From assembly GCF_014845095.1 (NCBI RefSeq), contig NZ_NKUG01000039.1, forward strand, positions 1 through 50,982: DNA of 50,982 bases. The letters are read 5' to 3'. This document shows, piece after piece, positions 22,583 to 31,263 of the stretch. Source of the stretch: Methylobacterium bullatum. GTDB taxonomy: Bacteria > Pseudomonadota > Alphaproteobacteria > Rhizobiales > Beijerinckiaceae. Position 1 is the first letter of the stretch. Every line of letters starts with the position of its first letter. The position numbers and the translations under genes were made by a program. The notes under the pieces are model-generated. The model did no database searches, was not told the DNA's origin, and saw only the letters and a list, made by a program, of their open reading frames with translations.

Positions 22583-24048
22583 GCGGCATGACCCTCGGCG
22601 GATTGTTTCCCGAGGCCGACCTCGGTGCTGCGGCGGGAAATGCCGTGCATGGCATCACCGCCGATAGCCGCCGGGTCGTTCCCGGCGGCGTCTTCGTGGC
22701 GGTGCCGGGAACGCGGGTGGACGGCAAGGTCTTCGCGGCCAAGGCCTTCGCGGATGGCGCCGTCGCCATCCTGGGGGAGGGCGACCGGCCCGCCGACCTG
22801 CCGGCAGAGGCTCTCTGGATTGCCGTTCCCGACGTGCGCCGTGTCCTGGCGCTCGCCGCCGCGCGCTTCTCCGGCCGCCAGCCGCAGACCGTGATCGCGG
22901 TCACCGGGACCAGCGGCAAGAGTTCGGTGGCCGATTTCGTCCGCCAGATCCTGTCGCGTCTGGGATTCGCCTCGGCGAGCCTCGGCACGGTGGGCATCGT
23001 CACCGATCGCGGCGCGCAATACGGCTCGCTGACCACGCCCGATCCGGTCTCGCTGCACGAGACCCTGGCGCGGCTGGCGGATGACGGCATCACCCATCTC
23101 GCCATGGAGGCGTCGTCCCACGGGATCGAGCAGCGCCGCCTCGACGGCGTGACGCTCACTGTGGCCGGTTTCACCAATCTCGGCCGCGACCACCTCGATT
23201 ATCACGCCACCATCGAGGAGTATCTCCAGGCCAAGCTGCGGCTGTTCACGACGCTCCTGCCGGATGGCCGGCCCGTGATCGTCAATGCCGATGGTCCCTA
23301 TGGCGACCGGGTCATCGAGGCCGCGCGTGCCGCCGGGCACGATGTCCTGACGACCGGCATGAAGGGCGATGCCATCCGCCTCGTCGATGCCCGGACCGAA
23401 GGCTTCGCCCAGGTTCTGACGATTCGGCTCGGAGACGAGCCGGGGACGCACCGGGTCGACCTGCCCCTCGTCGGCGCCTTCCAGGTGGAGAACGCGCTCC
23501 TCGCCGCCGGCCTCGTCGGCGCCGCCATCGGACGCGACCGCATGGCGGACGTTCTCGCCACCCTCGAACACCTCACCGGCGTGCCCGGCCGCATGGAGCG
23601 GATCGGCGAGGTCAACGGCGCCCTCTGCCTCGTGGATTACGCCCACAAGCCCGAAGCCCTGGAGAGCGTGCTCGACGCGCTCCGCCCCTTCGCGACAGGT
23701 CGCCTGACCTGCGTCTTCGGCTGTGGCGGCGACCGCGACACCGGCAAGCGCCCGCTCATGGGCGCCATCGCGGCACGCAAAGCCGACCTCGTCATCGTCA
23801 CCGACGACAATCCGCGCAGCGAGGATCCGGCCTCGATCCGCGCCGCCATCCTCGCCGCATCTCCCGGCGCCATCGAGATCGGCGACCGGGCCGAGGCGAT
23901 CCGCACCGCCATGCGCGGGCTCCGGCCCGGCGACGTGCTGGTGGTGGCCGGCAAGGGTCATGAAACCGGCCAGATCGTGGGCGCACAGGTGCTCCCGTTC
24001 TCGGATCACGAGGTGATCCGGTCTGCGATCGCGGAGGTGGGGGCGTGA
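22579..24048 (+). CDS. murE: UDP-MurNAc-tripeptide synthetase (meso-DAP adding)
   Basis: A 489-residue cytoplasmic Mur ligase that adds meso-diaminopimelate to UDP-MurNAc-L-Ala-D-Glu with ATP. The P-loop GTSGKSS is at 110-116. DNPR at 411-414 (region DDNPRSEDP, from 410) is the motif that selects meso-DAP rather than lysine. The YAHKPEALE stretch (about 355) is also family-typical. It is coupled to ftsI through ATGA. Unlike the rest of the operon, it is separated from the next gene by 259 bp, because a palindromic repeat element has entered the gap. Confidence 0.96.
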   Translation: MSGMTLGGLFPEADLGAAAGNAVHGITADSRRVVPGGVFVAVPGTRVDGKVFAAKAFADGAVAILGEGDRPADLPAEALWIAVPDVRRVLALAAARFSGRQPQTVIAVTGTSGKSSVADFVRQILSRLGFASASLGTVGIVTDRGAQYGSLTTPDPVSLHETLARLADDGITHLAMEASSHGIEQRRLDGVTLTVAGFTNLGRDHLDYHATIEEYLQAKLRLFTTLLPDGRPVIVNADGPYGDRVIEAARAAGHDVLTTGMKGDAIRLVDARTEGFAQVLTIRLGDEPGTHRVDLPLVGAFQVENALLAAGLVGAAIGRDRMADVLATLEHLTGVPGRMERIGEVNGALCLVDYAHKPEALESVLDALRPFATGRLTCVFGCGGDRDTGKRPLMGAIAARKADLVIVTDDNPRSEDPASIRAAILAASPGAIEIGDRAEAIRTAMRGLRPGDVLVVAGKGHETGQIVGAQVLPFSDHEVIRSAIAEVGA

Positions 24049-24087
24049 AACGGTCGTCGGTCGATCCGATGCGAAGGGTGTGCGTCC

Positions 24088-24272
24088 CCCTCTCCCCGCA
24101 GGCGGGGAGAGGGCTTCCTGCACCTCGCCGTGCAGGAAGCAAGCGGAGCGACGGTGAGGGGGGATCTCCGGAGGAGACTCGTCCGTCGTCGCCCCCTCAC
24201 CATCGGCTGCCGCCTCGCCGTGCTCCCCGACAGGGGGGAGACACGGCCCTCTCCCCGCAGGCGGGGAGAGGG
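24088..24272. repeat. Composite palindromic repeat between murE and murF
   Basis: Two identical 26-bp hairpins (CCCTCTCCCCGC, AG, GCGGGGAGAGGG) lie at 24088-24113 and 24247-24272. Between them are a 10-bp hairpin, CTTCCTGCAC / GTGCAGGAAG (24114-24139), and a GGTGAGGGGG / CCCCCTCACC pair that can close a larger loop. This is the structure of a clustered REP/BIME-type element. It fills nearly the whole gap inside an otherwise tightly packed operon and could influence mRNA stability or distal expression. Confidence 0.85.
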
Positions 24273-24307
24273 GATGCGTCCGACCGTTCATTACGAGTGA
24301 CTCGCCG

Positions 24308-25774
24308 ATGACTGCCTCGCCCCTCTGGACCCCCGAGGCCCTGGAAGCCGCCACCGGCGGCAGCCTGCTCGGCAATCCGAAGCCGATCACCGGTGCCTCC
24401 ATCGACACGCGGACGCTGCAGCCGGGCGACCTGTTCTTCGCCATTCGCGGCGAGGCGCGGGACGGCCATGATTTCGTTCGCGATGCCCTGGCGCGCGGTG
24501 CCGGAGCGGCAGTGGTCGCCGCCGACCGGGCCGAGGAATTCTCCGGGGCGGGCGGCGTCCTTGCCGTGTCGGGAGCGGGCGAGGATCCGATCCTCGAGGC
24601 CATGCGTGCCCTCGGGGCGGCCTCGCGCCGGCGCACGGATGCCGGCATCGTCGCCGTCACCGGCTCCGTCGGCAAGACCGGCACGAAGGAGGCCCTGCTC
24701 CACGTCCTGTCCGCGCAGGGGCGGACCCATGCGTCCATCGCCTCCTACAACAACCATTGGGGCGTGCCGCTGACCCTGGCGCGGATGCCCGCCGACAGCG
24801 ATTACGGCGTGTTCGAGATCGGCATGAACCACGCGCGCGAGATCGTGCCGCTGACCGCCATGGTCCGGCCGGACATCGCGCTGATCACCACCGTCGAGCC
24901 GGTGCATATCGAGCATTTCGCCTCGCTCTCGGCCATCGCCGATGCCAAGGGCGAGATCTTCTCCGGGCTGAGCGTCGGCGGGACCGCCATCATCAACCGC
25001 GACAATCCGAATTTTTCGCGCCTGCTCGCCCATGCCCATGCCTCGCAGGCTGGCCGCGTCGTCACGTTCGGCGAGCACGAGGAGGCGGATGTCCGCGCCC
25101 TTCGTATCGTCATGCGGCCCGATCTCTCCGTGGTGGACGCATCGGTGATGGGTATCCCCGTCACCTACCAGCTCGGAACGCCCGGCCGGCACACGGCGAT
25201 GAACTCGCTGGGCGTCATGGCGGTGGTCCATGCCCTGGGCGCCGACCTGGCGCGAGCCGCCCTGTCCCTGGCCGCGTTGAAGCCCCCCGTCGGGCGCGGC
25301 GAGCGCACGGCGCTCAAGCTCAAGGACGGCGAGGCCTTCCTGGTGGACGAGAGCTACAACGCCAACCCGGCCTCGGTGCGCGCGGCCCTGGCCACCCTGT
25401 CCGGCATCGAGACCGGATCGCGCGGGCGCCGCATCGCGGTCCTCGGCGACATGCTGGAACTCGGAGCGGCGGCGGAAGAGCACCATCGCTCCCTCGCCTC
25501 GGCCGTGGAAGAGGCCGGGATCGATCTCGTCTTCACCGCCGGCCCGATGATGCGCCACCTGTTCGAGGCGCTGCCGGTGAGCCGGCGCGGCGTCTCGGCC
25601 GGAGCGTCGTCGGATCTCGTCGATCCGCTCCTGGGTGCCCTGCGCGCCGGAGACGCTGTGATGGTCAAGGGATCGAACAGCATCCGCATGGGCCGCATTG
25701 TCGAAGCCCTCAAAGCCCGCTACGCGGGCGCCGTGGACCGCGCCGAGTCGGCGCAGGCCGCGATCCGCCAATAG
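24308..25774 (+). CDS. murF: UDP-MurNAc-tripeptide:D-Ala-D-Ala ligase
   Basis: A 488-residue Mur ligase that adds D-Ala-D-Ala to make the UDP-MurNAc-pentapeptide. The P-loop reads GSVGKTGT (119-126), typical of MurF. It is followed by NNHWGVPLTL (about 149-158), the conserved EIGMNHAREI (about 173), and the C-terminal-domain motif DESYNANPASVRAAL. The length is standard. The start at ATG 24308 lies directly after the repeat element. Upstream expression must pass through this hairpin cluster unless the element or its edge supplies a promoter. Confidence 0.95.
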   Translation: MTASPLWTPEALEAATGGSLLGNPKPITGASIDTRTLQPGDLFFAIRGEARDGHDFVRDALARGAGAAVVAADRAEEFSGAGGVLAVSGAGEDPILEAMRALGAASRRRTDAGIVAVTGSVGKTGTKEALLHVLSAQGRTHASIASYNNHWGVPLTLARMPADSDYGVFEIGMNHAREIVPLTAMVRPDIALITTVEPVHIEHFASLSAIADAKGEIFSGLSVGGTAIINRDNPNFSRLLAHAHASQAGRVVTFGEHEEADVRALRIVMRPDLSVVDASVMGIPVTYQLGTPGRHTAMNSLGVMAVVHALGADLARAALSLAALKPPVGRGERTALKLKDGEAFLVDESYNANPASVRAALATLSGIETGSRGRRIAVLGDMLELGAAAEEHHRSLASAVEEAGIDLVFTAGPMMRHLFEALPVSRRGVSAGASSDLVDPLLGALRAGDAVMVKGSNSIRMGRIVEALKARYAGAVDRAESAQAAIRQ

Positions 25775-25900
25775 ACCTCCGTGTCAGGCCCGGCTCGCCG
25801 GGAGAGCCCGCGAGCCGGGCGGCATGGCGGGGATGGAAAGGCGCGCGGCCTCCTCCAACCCCGACGATCCATTCCCAGACAAACCGCGACCGGGTGTCGG

Positions 25901-26983
25901 ATGCTGTATCTCCTGTCGGACCTGAGCGGCACGCTCTCGCCCCTCAACGTCTTCCGCTACATCACCTTCCGTACCGGCGGCGCGCTGTTCACGGCGGGCC
26001 TGTTCGTGTTCTGGTTCGGGCCGCTCATCATCTCGCTGCTTCGCCTGCGCCAGGGCAAGGGGCAGCCGATCCGCGAGGACGGGCCTCAGACCCACCTGAC
26101 CAAGCGCGGCACGCCGACCATGGGCGGGCTCATGATCCTGGCCGGCGCCATCGTGGCGATCCTGCTCTGGGCCAATCCGCGCAATCACTTCGTCTGGGTG
26201 ACGCTGGCCGTGACCCTCGGATTCGGCGCCATCGGCTTCTACGACGACTACCTCAAGGTGACGAAGCAGTCGCATAAGGGGTTCTCGGGCAAGTTCCGGC
26301 TCCTGCTCGAAGCCTCCATCGCCATCTCGGCCTGCACCCTGATCTCGTATTATTCGGCGCCCGCGCTCCAGAACCAGCTCGCTTTCCCGGTCTTCAAGGA
26401 TGCGCTCCTCAACCTCGGCTGGTTCTATGTCCTGTTCGCCGGCTTCGTCATCGTCGGCGCCGGCAACGCGGTGAACATCACGGACGGCCTCGACGGCCTC
26501 GCCATCGTGCCGGTGATGATCGCCTGCGGCACGTTCGGGGTCATCGCCTATCTCGTCGGCAACGTCTTCACCGCCAACTACCTCCAGGTGAATTACGTCC
26601 GCGACACCGGCGAACTCGCCGTCGTCTGCGGCGCGGTGATCGGCGCCGGGCTCGGCTTCCTGTGGTTCAACGCCCCCCCGGCGCAGATCTTCATGGGCGA
26701 TACCGGGTCGCTCGCCCTCGGCGGCCTGCTCGGCACCGTGGCTGTCGCCACGAAGCACGAGATCGTGCTGGCCATCGTCGGCGGCCTGTTCGTCCTGGAG
26801 ATCATGTCGGTGATCATCCAGGTCGCCTCGTTCAAGCTCACCGGCAAGCGCGTCTTCCGCATGGCGCCGATCCACCACCATTTCGAACAGAAGGGCTGGA
26901 AGGAGCCGCAGGTCGTGATCCGGTTCTGGATCATCGCCGTGATCCTGGCGCTCGCCGGCCTCGCGACGCTGAAGCTGCGCTGA
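25901..26983 (+). CDS. mraY: Phospho-MurNAc-pentapeptide translocase
   Basis: A 360-residue inner-membrane enzyme with about ten helices. It transfers phospho-MurNAc-pentapeptide to undecaprenyl phosphate, giving lipid I. The hallmarks are Asp115-Asp116 in [23 protein letters not shown] (about residues 190-200), [10 protein letters not shown] and the terminal HHHFEQKGW. Exact family length supports the ATG at 25901; the 40 in-frame residues before it are Arg/Pro/Gly-rich. The gap to murF is 126 bp. Confidence 0.97.
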   Translation: MLYLLSDLSGTLSPLNVFRYITFRTGGALFTAGLFVFWFGPLIISLLRLRQGKGQPIREDGPQTHLTKRGTPTMGGLMILAGAIVAILLWANPRNHFVWVTLAVTLGFGAIGFYDDYLKVTKQSHKGFSGKFRLLLEASIAISACTLISYYSAPALQNQLAFPVFKDALLNLGWFYVLFAGFVIVGAGNAVNITDGLDGLAIVPVMIACGTFGVIAYLVGNVFTANYLQVNYVRDTGELAVVCGAVIGAGLGFLWFNAPPAQIFMGDTGSLALGGLLGTVAVATKHEIVLAIVGGLFVLEIMSVIIQVASFKLTGKRVFRMAPIHHHFEQKGWKEPQVVIRFWIIAVILALAGLATLKLR

Positions 26984-27028
26984 GCGTCGTATGACGGTTC
27001 GCCACAACCGGTCTTCCTCCCGCCGATC

Positions 27029-27072
27029 ACCTCGTCCCGAGGCCCGCTCGCGCGGGCGCCTCAGGATGAGGT
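27029..27072. repeat. Short palindromic repeat before murD
   Basis: A 44-bp hairpin: ACCTCGTCCCGAGGC pairs with GCCTCAGGATGAGGT with two mismatches, and an inner CCCGC / GCGGG stem closes it. The arms match those of the 116-bp element at 6559-6674, so this is a deleted or minimal member of the same family. Confidence 0.75.
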
Positions 27073-27119
27073 AGAGGGAGGGGGACAGAGATCAGAGCAT
27101 TGGCGAGTTCGAGACCCGC

Positions 27120-28478
27120 ATGACCCCCGCCACCACCTTCGCCGGCCGCACGGTCGCCCTGTTCGGCCTCGGCGGCTCCGGCCTCGCCACGGCGGTCTCG
27201 CTCCAGGCCGGGGGCGCCCGCGTCGTCGCCTGGGACGACAGCCCCGAGAGCCGGGCCAGGGCGCGCGAACGGGGCATCGGCGTCGCGGATCTGCGCAGCG
27301 CCGACTGGTCGGGCTTCTCCGCCCTGATCCTGGCCCCCGGCGTACCGCTGACCCATCCCGCGCCGCATTGGACCGTCGATCTCGCCAAGGCGGCCGGAAT
27401 CGAGATCGTCGGCGACGTGGAGCTGTTCTGCCGCGAGCGAGCCAAGATCGCGCCTAATTCGCCGTTCGTCGCCATCACGGGCACCAACGGCAAGTCCACC
27501 ACCACGGCGCTGATCGCGCATATCCTGAGCGACGCGGGCCTCGACGTTCAGATGGGCGGCAATATCGGCACGGCGATCCTGTCGCTGGAGCCGCCGGCTC
27601 CGGGGCGCTACCATGTCATCGAACTGTCCTCGTTCCAGATCGACCTGACGCCGTCCCTGAACCCGAGCGTCGGAGTGCTCCTCAACATCACGCCCGACCA
27701 TCTCGACCGGCATGGGACGATGGAAAACTACGCGGCGATCAAGGAACGGCTGATCCGGGGCTCCGCCCTCGCGGTGGTCGGCGTCGACGACGAGCCGAGC
27801 CGCGCCATCGCCGACCGGCATCGGGGACCCCTCGTACGGATCGGTGTCGCGCAACAGGACGTAGATGGGCTGACCGTCCGCGACGGGATCGTGGCCGGGC
27901 GCTCCGGGGAGGCCATCGCGGATGTCTCCGGCATCGGCTCGCTCCGGGGCGCGCATAACTGGCAGAACGCCGCCGTCGCCATCGCCGTGGCCCAGGCTCT
28001 CGCCGTGACCGATGGGCAGATCGCATCGGCACTCGTGAGTTTCCCTGGCCTGCCGCACCGGATGGAGGAGGTCGGCCGGCGCGGGCGGGTTCTGTTCGTC
28101 AACGATTCCAAGGCGACCAACGCGGATTCCACCGAGAAGGCCCTCACGGCCTTCCGCGACATCCACTGGATCCTCGGCGGCAAGCCGAAGGAGGGCGGCA
28201 TCGACCTGCTGGCACCGCTGTTCGACCGCGTCGCCCACGCCTACCTCATCGGCGCGGCGAGCGACGCCTTCGCCGCGACGCTGGAGGGGAGGGTGCCCTA
28301 CACGCGCTGCGGCACCCTGGACGTGGCGACGAAGCAGACGGCGGAGGCTGCTGCGAGATCAGAAGCGCCGGAGCCGGTGGTCCTTCTCTCGCCGGCCTGT
28401 GCCTCCTACGACCAGTTCAAGAGTTTCGAAGATCGGGGCGACCAGTTCCGCGCGCTCGTGCGGGGGCTGATCGGATGA
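27120..28478 (+). CDS. murD: UDP-MurNAc-L-alanine:D-glutamate ligase
   Basis: A 452-residue Mur ligase that adds D-glutamate to UDP-MurNAc-L-Ala. The P-loop GTNGKST is at 121-127. The N-terminal Rossmann domain begins [12 protein letters not shown] (about 10-21). The central domain has IELSSFQID and [11 protein letters not shown], and the C-terminal domain has [12 protein letters not shown] near the end. All are MurD marks. It is the last recognisable dcw gene in this window. The usual continuation ftsW-murG-murC does not follow; a surface-polysaccharide type pair takes its place. Confidence 0.96.
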   Translation: MTPATTFAGRTVALFGLGGSGLATAVSLQAGGARVVAWDDSPESRARARERGIGVADLRSADWSGFSALILAPGVPLTHPAPHWTVDLAKAAGIEIVGDVELFCRERAKIAPNSPFVAITGTNGKSTTTALIAHILSDAGLDVQMGGNIGTAILSLEPPAPGRYHVIELSSFQIDLTPSLNPSVGVLLNITPDHLDRHGTMENYAAIKERLIRGSALAVVGVDDEPSRAIADRHRGPLVRIGVAQQDVDGLTVRDGIVAGRSGEAIADVSGIGSLRGAHNWQNAAVAIAVAQALAVTDGQIASALVSFPGLPHRMEEVGRRGRVLFVNDSKATNADSTEKALTAFRDIHWILGGKPKEGGIDLLAPLFDRVAHAYLIGAASDAFAATLEGRVPYTRCGTLDVATKQTAEAAARSEAPEPVVLLSPACASYDQFKSFEDRGDQFRALVRGLIG

Positions 28479-28560
28479 TCCGACCCCGGACCCCGTTTTC
28501 CGCGACCGGCTTTATCGGGATTTAACCGGCCCGGACTCATCATCCGCTGCGACCGGCATC

Positions 28561-29688
28561 ATGCCGCTGGCGAGGCCGCGCCCTGTGAAACAGATCGTTT
28601 CCGTTCAGATCCTGCGAGGACTGGCGGCATTCATGGTCGTTTTCGGCCATGCCCAGCATCACACCCTCGTGCAGACGTTGAAGCTCGGCGGTTCGTTCGA
28701 GCGTGTTCATCTGTTACCTTGGCGCGCTGGTGTCGATATCTTCTTCGTCATCTCCGGTTTCATCATGGTCTACGCTTCCAAAGATCTATTTGGACGAAAG
28801 GGTGCATCGATCGAGTTTTTGGCGCGGCGAGTGGCGCGGATCGTCCCGCTCTATTGGATGTTCACAGCCTTCTACATCCTGTTTCTCGTGATCGCGCTCG
28901 TGGGCACGACCAAGGAATTTCCCGGCTGGCCGAGCATCGTCGCATCCTTTGCCTTCTGGCCAGCCTATGCCACGGGGCATGAGGCTCCAATGCCCGTCTT
29001 CGAACTCGGATGGACGCTGAATTACGAGATGTTTTTCTATGTCGTCTTCGCGGTCTTCATCGCCTTGCGACGCAGTCGAACGGTGATCGCTGTGGCGGCC
29101 CTGCTCGGTGGACTCGTTCTCATGGGATTCGTCCTGCAGCCGAGTGCCGCCGCCCCGTTCTTCTGGACCCGCCCGATCGTTCTCGAATTCGTCTTCGGCA
29201 TGGGGATCGCTCTGCTCCTCTGCCATGGTGTGGTTTTATCGGGACTGATCCGGGGAGCCTTTCTCGTCGGCGGGGTCGCCATCCTCATAGCCGACCCAAT
29301 CGACTCGTCGCATCAGGCCATCGATTGGACGACGCCCAACGACGCCTGGCGCGTCCTCGGCTGGGGACTCCCCGCAGCTTTGATCGTCTGCGCAGCCGTC
29401 CTCGGCCGTCAGGGGCAGCCTTCCCGTCTCTCCAAGCTCGGGGTCCATCTGGGCGACGCATCGTATGCGCTCTACCTGAGCCATCCTTTCGTGATCGTCG
29501 GGATCCGAAAGGCCATGCAATGGGCAGGCCTCGATGAAACGACGAGGGCGTGGCCGATGCTCGCCTTCACGGTCGTATCCTGCTGTGTCTTTGCCGTGTT
29601 CGTGCACCGGTTCGTGGAACGGCCGGTGACCCGCTTCATCCAGGGAATCCTGGTCCGCCCCCGGCCTCCCAGGACAGCGACAGCCTGA
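28561..29688 (+). CDS. Acyltransferase-3 family membrane protein
   Basis: A 375-residue integral membrane acyltransferase of the OafA/NodX type, which O-acylates sugars of surface polysaccharides or glycolipids. The N-terminal signature QILRGLAAFMVVFGHAQHH contains the conserved Arg and His. It is followed by GVDIFFVISGFIM and FLARRVARIVPLYW, and about ten hydrophobic helices. A YALYLSHPFVIVG motif sits near the C-terminus. The start is ATG 28561, without a clear ribosome site; GTG 28585 with GAGG nine bases upstream is a plausible alternative. Third positions are visibly less G/C-rich than in murD, a sign that the gene may be an accessory insertion into the dcw region. The substrate is unknown. 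Confidence 0.85.
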   Translation: MPLARPRPVKQIVSVQILRGLAAFMVVFGHAQHHTLVQTLKLGGSFERVHLLPWRAGVDIFFVISGFIMVYASKDLFGRKGASIEFLARRVARIVPLYWMFTAFYILFLVIALVGTTKEFPGWPSIVASFAFWPAYATGHEAPMPVFELGWTLNYEMFFYVVFAVFIALRRSRTVIAVAALLGGLVLMGFVLQPSAAAPFFWTRPIVLEFVFGMGIALLLCHGVVLSGLIRGAFLVGGVAILIADPIDSSHQAIDWTTPNDAWRVLGWGLPAALIVCAAVLGRQGQPSRLSKLGVHLGDASYALYLSHPFVIVGIRKAMQWAGLDETTRAWPMLAFTVVSCCVFAVFVHRFVERPVTRFIQGILVRPRPPRTATA

Positions 29689-29703
29689 CGCTTGGGCGAC
29701 AGT

Positions 29704-29771
29704 CCTCAGCATGCGAGGGATGCAACGCCGCCTGCTTAAGCCTTCGCTGACGGGACTGCCTCATGCTGAGG
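29704..29771. repeat. Degenerate palindromic repeat
   Basis: CCTCAGCATG (29704-29713) pairs with CATGCTGAGG (29762-29771). The interior AAGCCTTCGCTGACG recalls the GGCCTTCGCTACG interior of the 6559-6674 element. It looks like a decayed copy of that family at the border between the acyltransferase gene and the following membrane protein gene. Confidence 0.55.
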
Positions 29772-29807
29772 CCGGGCGCATATCCTGAGGTGGGTTGGAC
29801 GGGCGGA

Positions 29808-31079
29808 ATGGCGGCAGGCGGGAGATGGAGCGCGAGTGAGGCGGGCGTCGCTATGGCGTCGGCTGCTCCTCGCCGCGTCTCGTCGGGCTCGCTTCACACC
29901 CTCGGCTACGCGCTGTTGGCGCTGGTCATCTTCTTCACGTGCTTCACCTTCATGAAGCCGTCGCCCTATGATTTTCTGGCATTGCCGACGATCGCGTTGT
30001 GGTTCCTGCTGGGGATCAGGTTCTACCGCTCGACGATCGTCATCGTCGCACTTCTGCTGATCTATCTGGTGGCGATCGTCATCGCGCTGATCCCCTATCT
30101 CGACGAGAGCAATTCGGTCGATTGGACTTATCAGGCCGTCTATCTCGGGTTGACCGGTATCTTCTTCGTGATGTTCTTCTCGGACGATACGTCCGACAGA
30201 GTCGGTTTCGTCCTCAAGGCGTACCTCGCGGGAGCGCTCTTTGCCGCGATCTGCGGCATCTTCAGCTATTTCGACGTGCTCGGCGAAGACGTGCTGTTCA
30301 AGATGGACGGACGCGCTTCGGGCGTGTTCCAGGACCCCAATCTGCTCGGATCCTTCCTCATCCTGTCGGTGCTGTATCTCATCCGCAGGATGCTGGTGGG
30401 GGAGACGCGACAGGTGTTCCTGTCGGCAATGGCGCTGCTCGTCCTGCTGGCCTGCGTCTTCCTCTCGTTCTCGCGCGGATCCTGGGGAGCGTGCCTCCTC
30501 GGCATTTGCCTGACGATCGGCCTCACATGGGCAACCTCTCCGTCGCGGGCCATTCGGCGGCGCATCGCCCGGTTGTCGGCCCTCACCGTCCTCGTCGGCG
30601 CGCTCCTGATCGGCGGCCTCCTGTCGATGGAGGGTGTCTCCGAGCGGTTCACCGACCGGGCGCAGGTCACAAAGGATTACGACGAAGGCGAGACCGGACG
30701 GTTCGGCAATCAGCGCCGCGGCATCCCGATGCTCATCGATCGCCCCCTCGGTTTCGGGCCGCTGAGATGGCGCGTGGTCTTCGATCTGGAGCCGCACAAT
30801 TCCTACATCGGCAGTTTCGCGAATGGCGGCTGGCTCGGAGGTTTCGCGTTCGTCTCCATCGTCCTGACATCGATCTTCGTCGGGTTTCGCCTGTGCCTCA
30901 AACCGTCACCCTATCAGGGGCTCGCCCAGATCGTGTTTCCGGCCCTTCTGATGTTCTTCCTCCAGGCATTTCAGATCGATATCGAGAAGTGGCGTCACCT
31001 CTATATGATGCTTGGAATGGTATGGGGGCTCGAGGCCGCACGCGTTCGCTGGGTGTTTCGACAGCGATCGACCACCTGA
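29808..31079 (+). CDS. O-antigen ligase / polymerase-like membrane protein
   Basis: A membrane protein of about 423 residues with ten or more helices and one large periplasmic loop near the C-terminal part. The loop carries GRFGNQRRGIPMLIDRPLGFGPLRW and PHNSYIGSFANGGW, the latter being the H-N-x-(Y/F) pattern of the WaaL/Wzy O-antigen ligase superfamily. A family-typical FLSFSRGSWGA helix start is also present. The probable role is joining or polymerising surface glycans on undecaprenyl carriers. The frame is open from 29763, which lies in the repeat element; I choose ATG 29808, with ATG 29853 equally possible. Like the acyltransferase gene before it, its base composition is less GC-biased than the dcw genes. 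Confidence 0.8.
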   Translation: MAAGGRWSASEAGVAMASAAPRRVSSGSLHTLGYALLALVIFFTCFTFMKPSPYDFLALPTIALWFLLGIRFYRSTIVIVALLLIYLVAIVIALIPYLDESNSVDWTYQAVYLGLTGIFFVMFFSDDTSDRVGFVLKAYLAGALFAAICGIFSYFDVLGEDVLFKMDGRASGVFQDPNLLGSFLILSVLYLIRRMLVGETRQVFLSAMALLVLLACVFLSFSRGSWGACLLGICLTIGLTWATSPSRAIRRRIARLSALTVLVGALLIGGLLSMEGVSERFTDRAQVTKDYDEGETGRFGNQRRGIPMLIDRPLGFGPLRWRVVFDLEPHNSYIGSFANGGWLGGFAFVSIVLTSIFVGFRLCLKPSPYQGLAQIVFPALLMFFLQAFQIDIEKWRHLYMMLGMVWGLEAARVRWVFRQRSTT

Positions 31080-31263
31080 CATCTCACGCTGCGTCCATCG
31101 CCGGGGCGGCGACGTCTCGCCGGCGAAGGAAATGATGCCGTGCGCCGTCGCGAATGAGGCGGCGAAGGGCGAAATTCTCACGCGAGACATAGAACGTTAT
31201 CCTAGCGACCCGCATATGTGATGCTCCGCAAGGCTGCCACCGCAGCTCAACGAGGCCCGATCC

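Noticed and set aside
30000..31135. A 378-codon second plus-strand frame overlapping the O-antigen-ligase-like gene
   Set aside because: Out-of-frame shadow with Arg/Pro/His-rich composition; the overlapping membrane protein has the expected helices.
31132..31221. A 29-codon frame with GAAGGA next to its start, before the hybrid kinase gene
   Set aside because: Too short, with the ribosome site touching the ATG; there is no supporting evidence.
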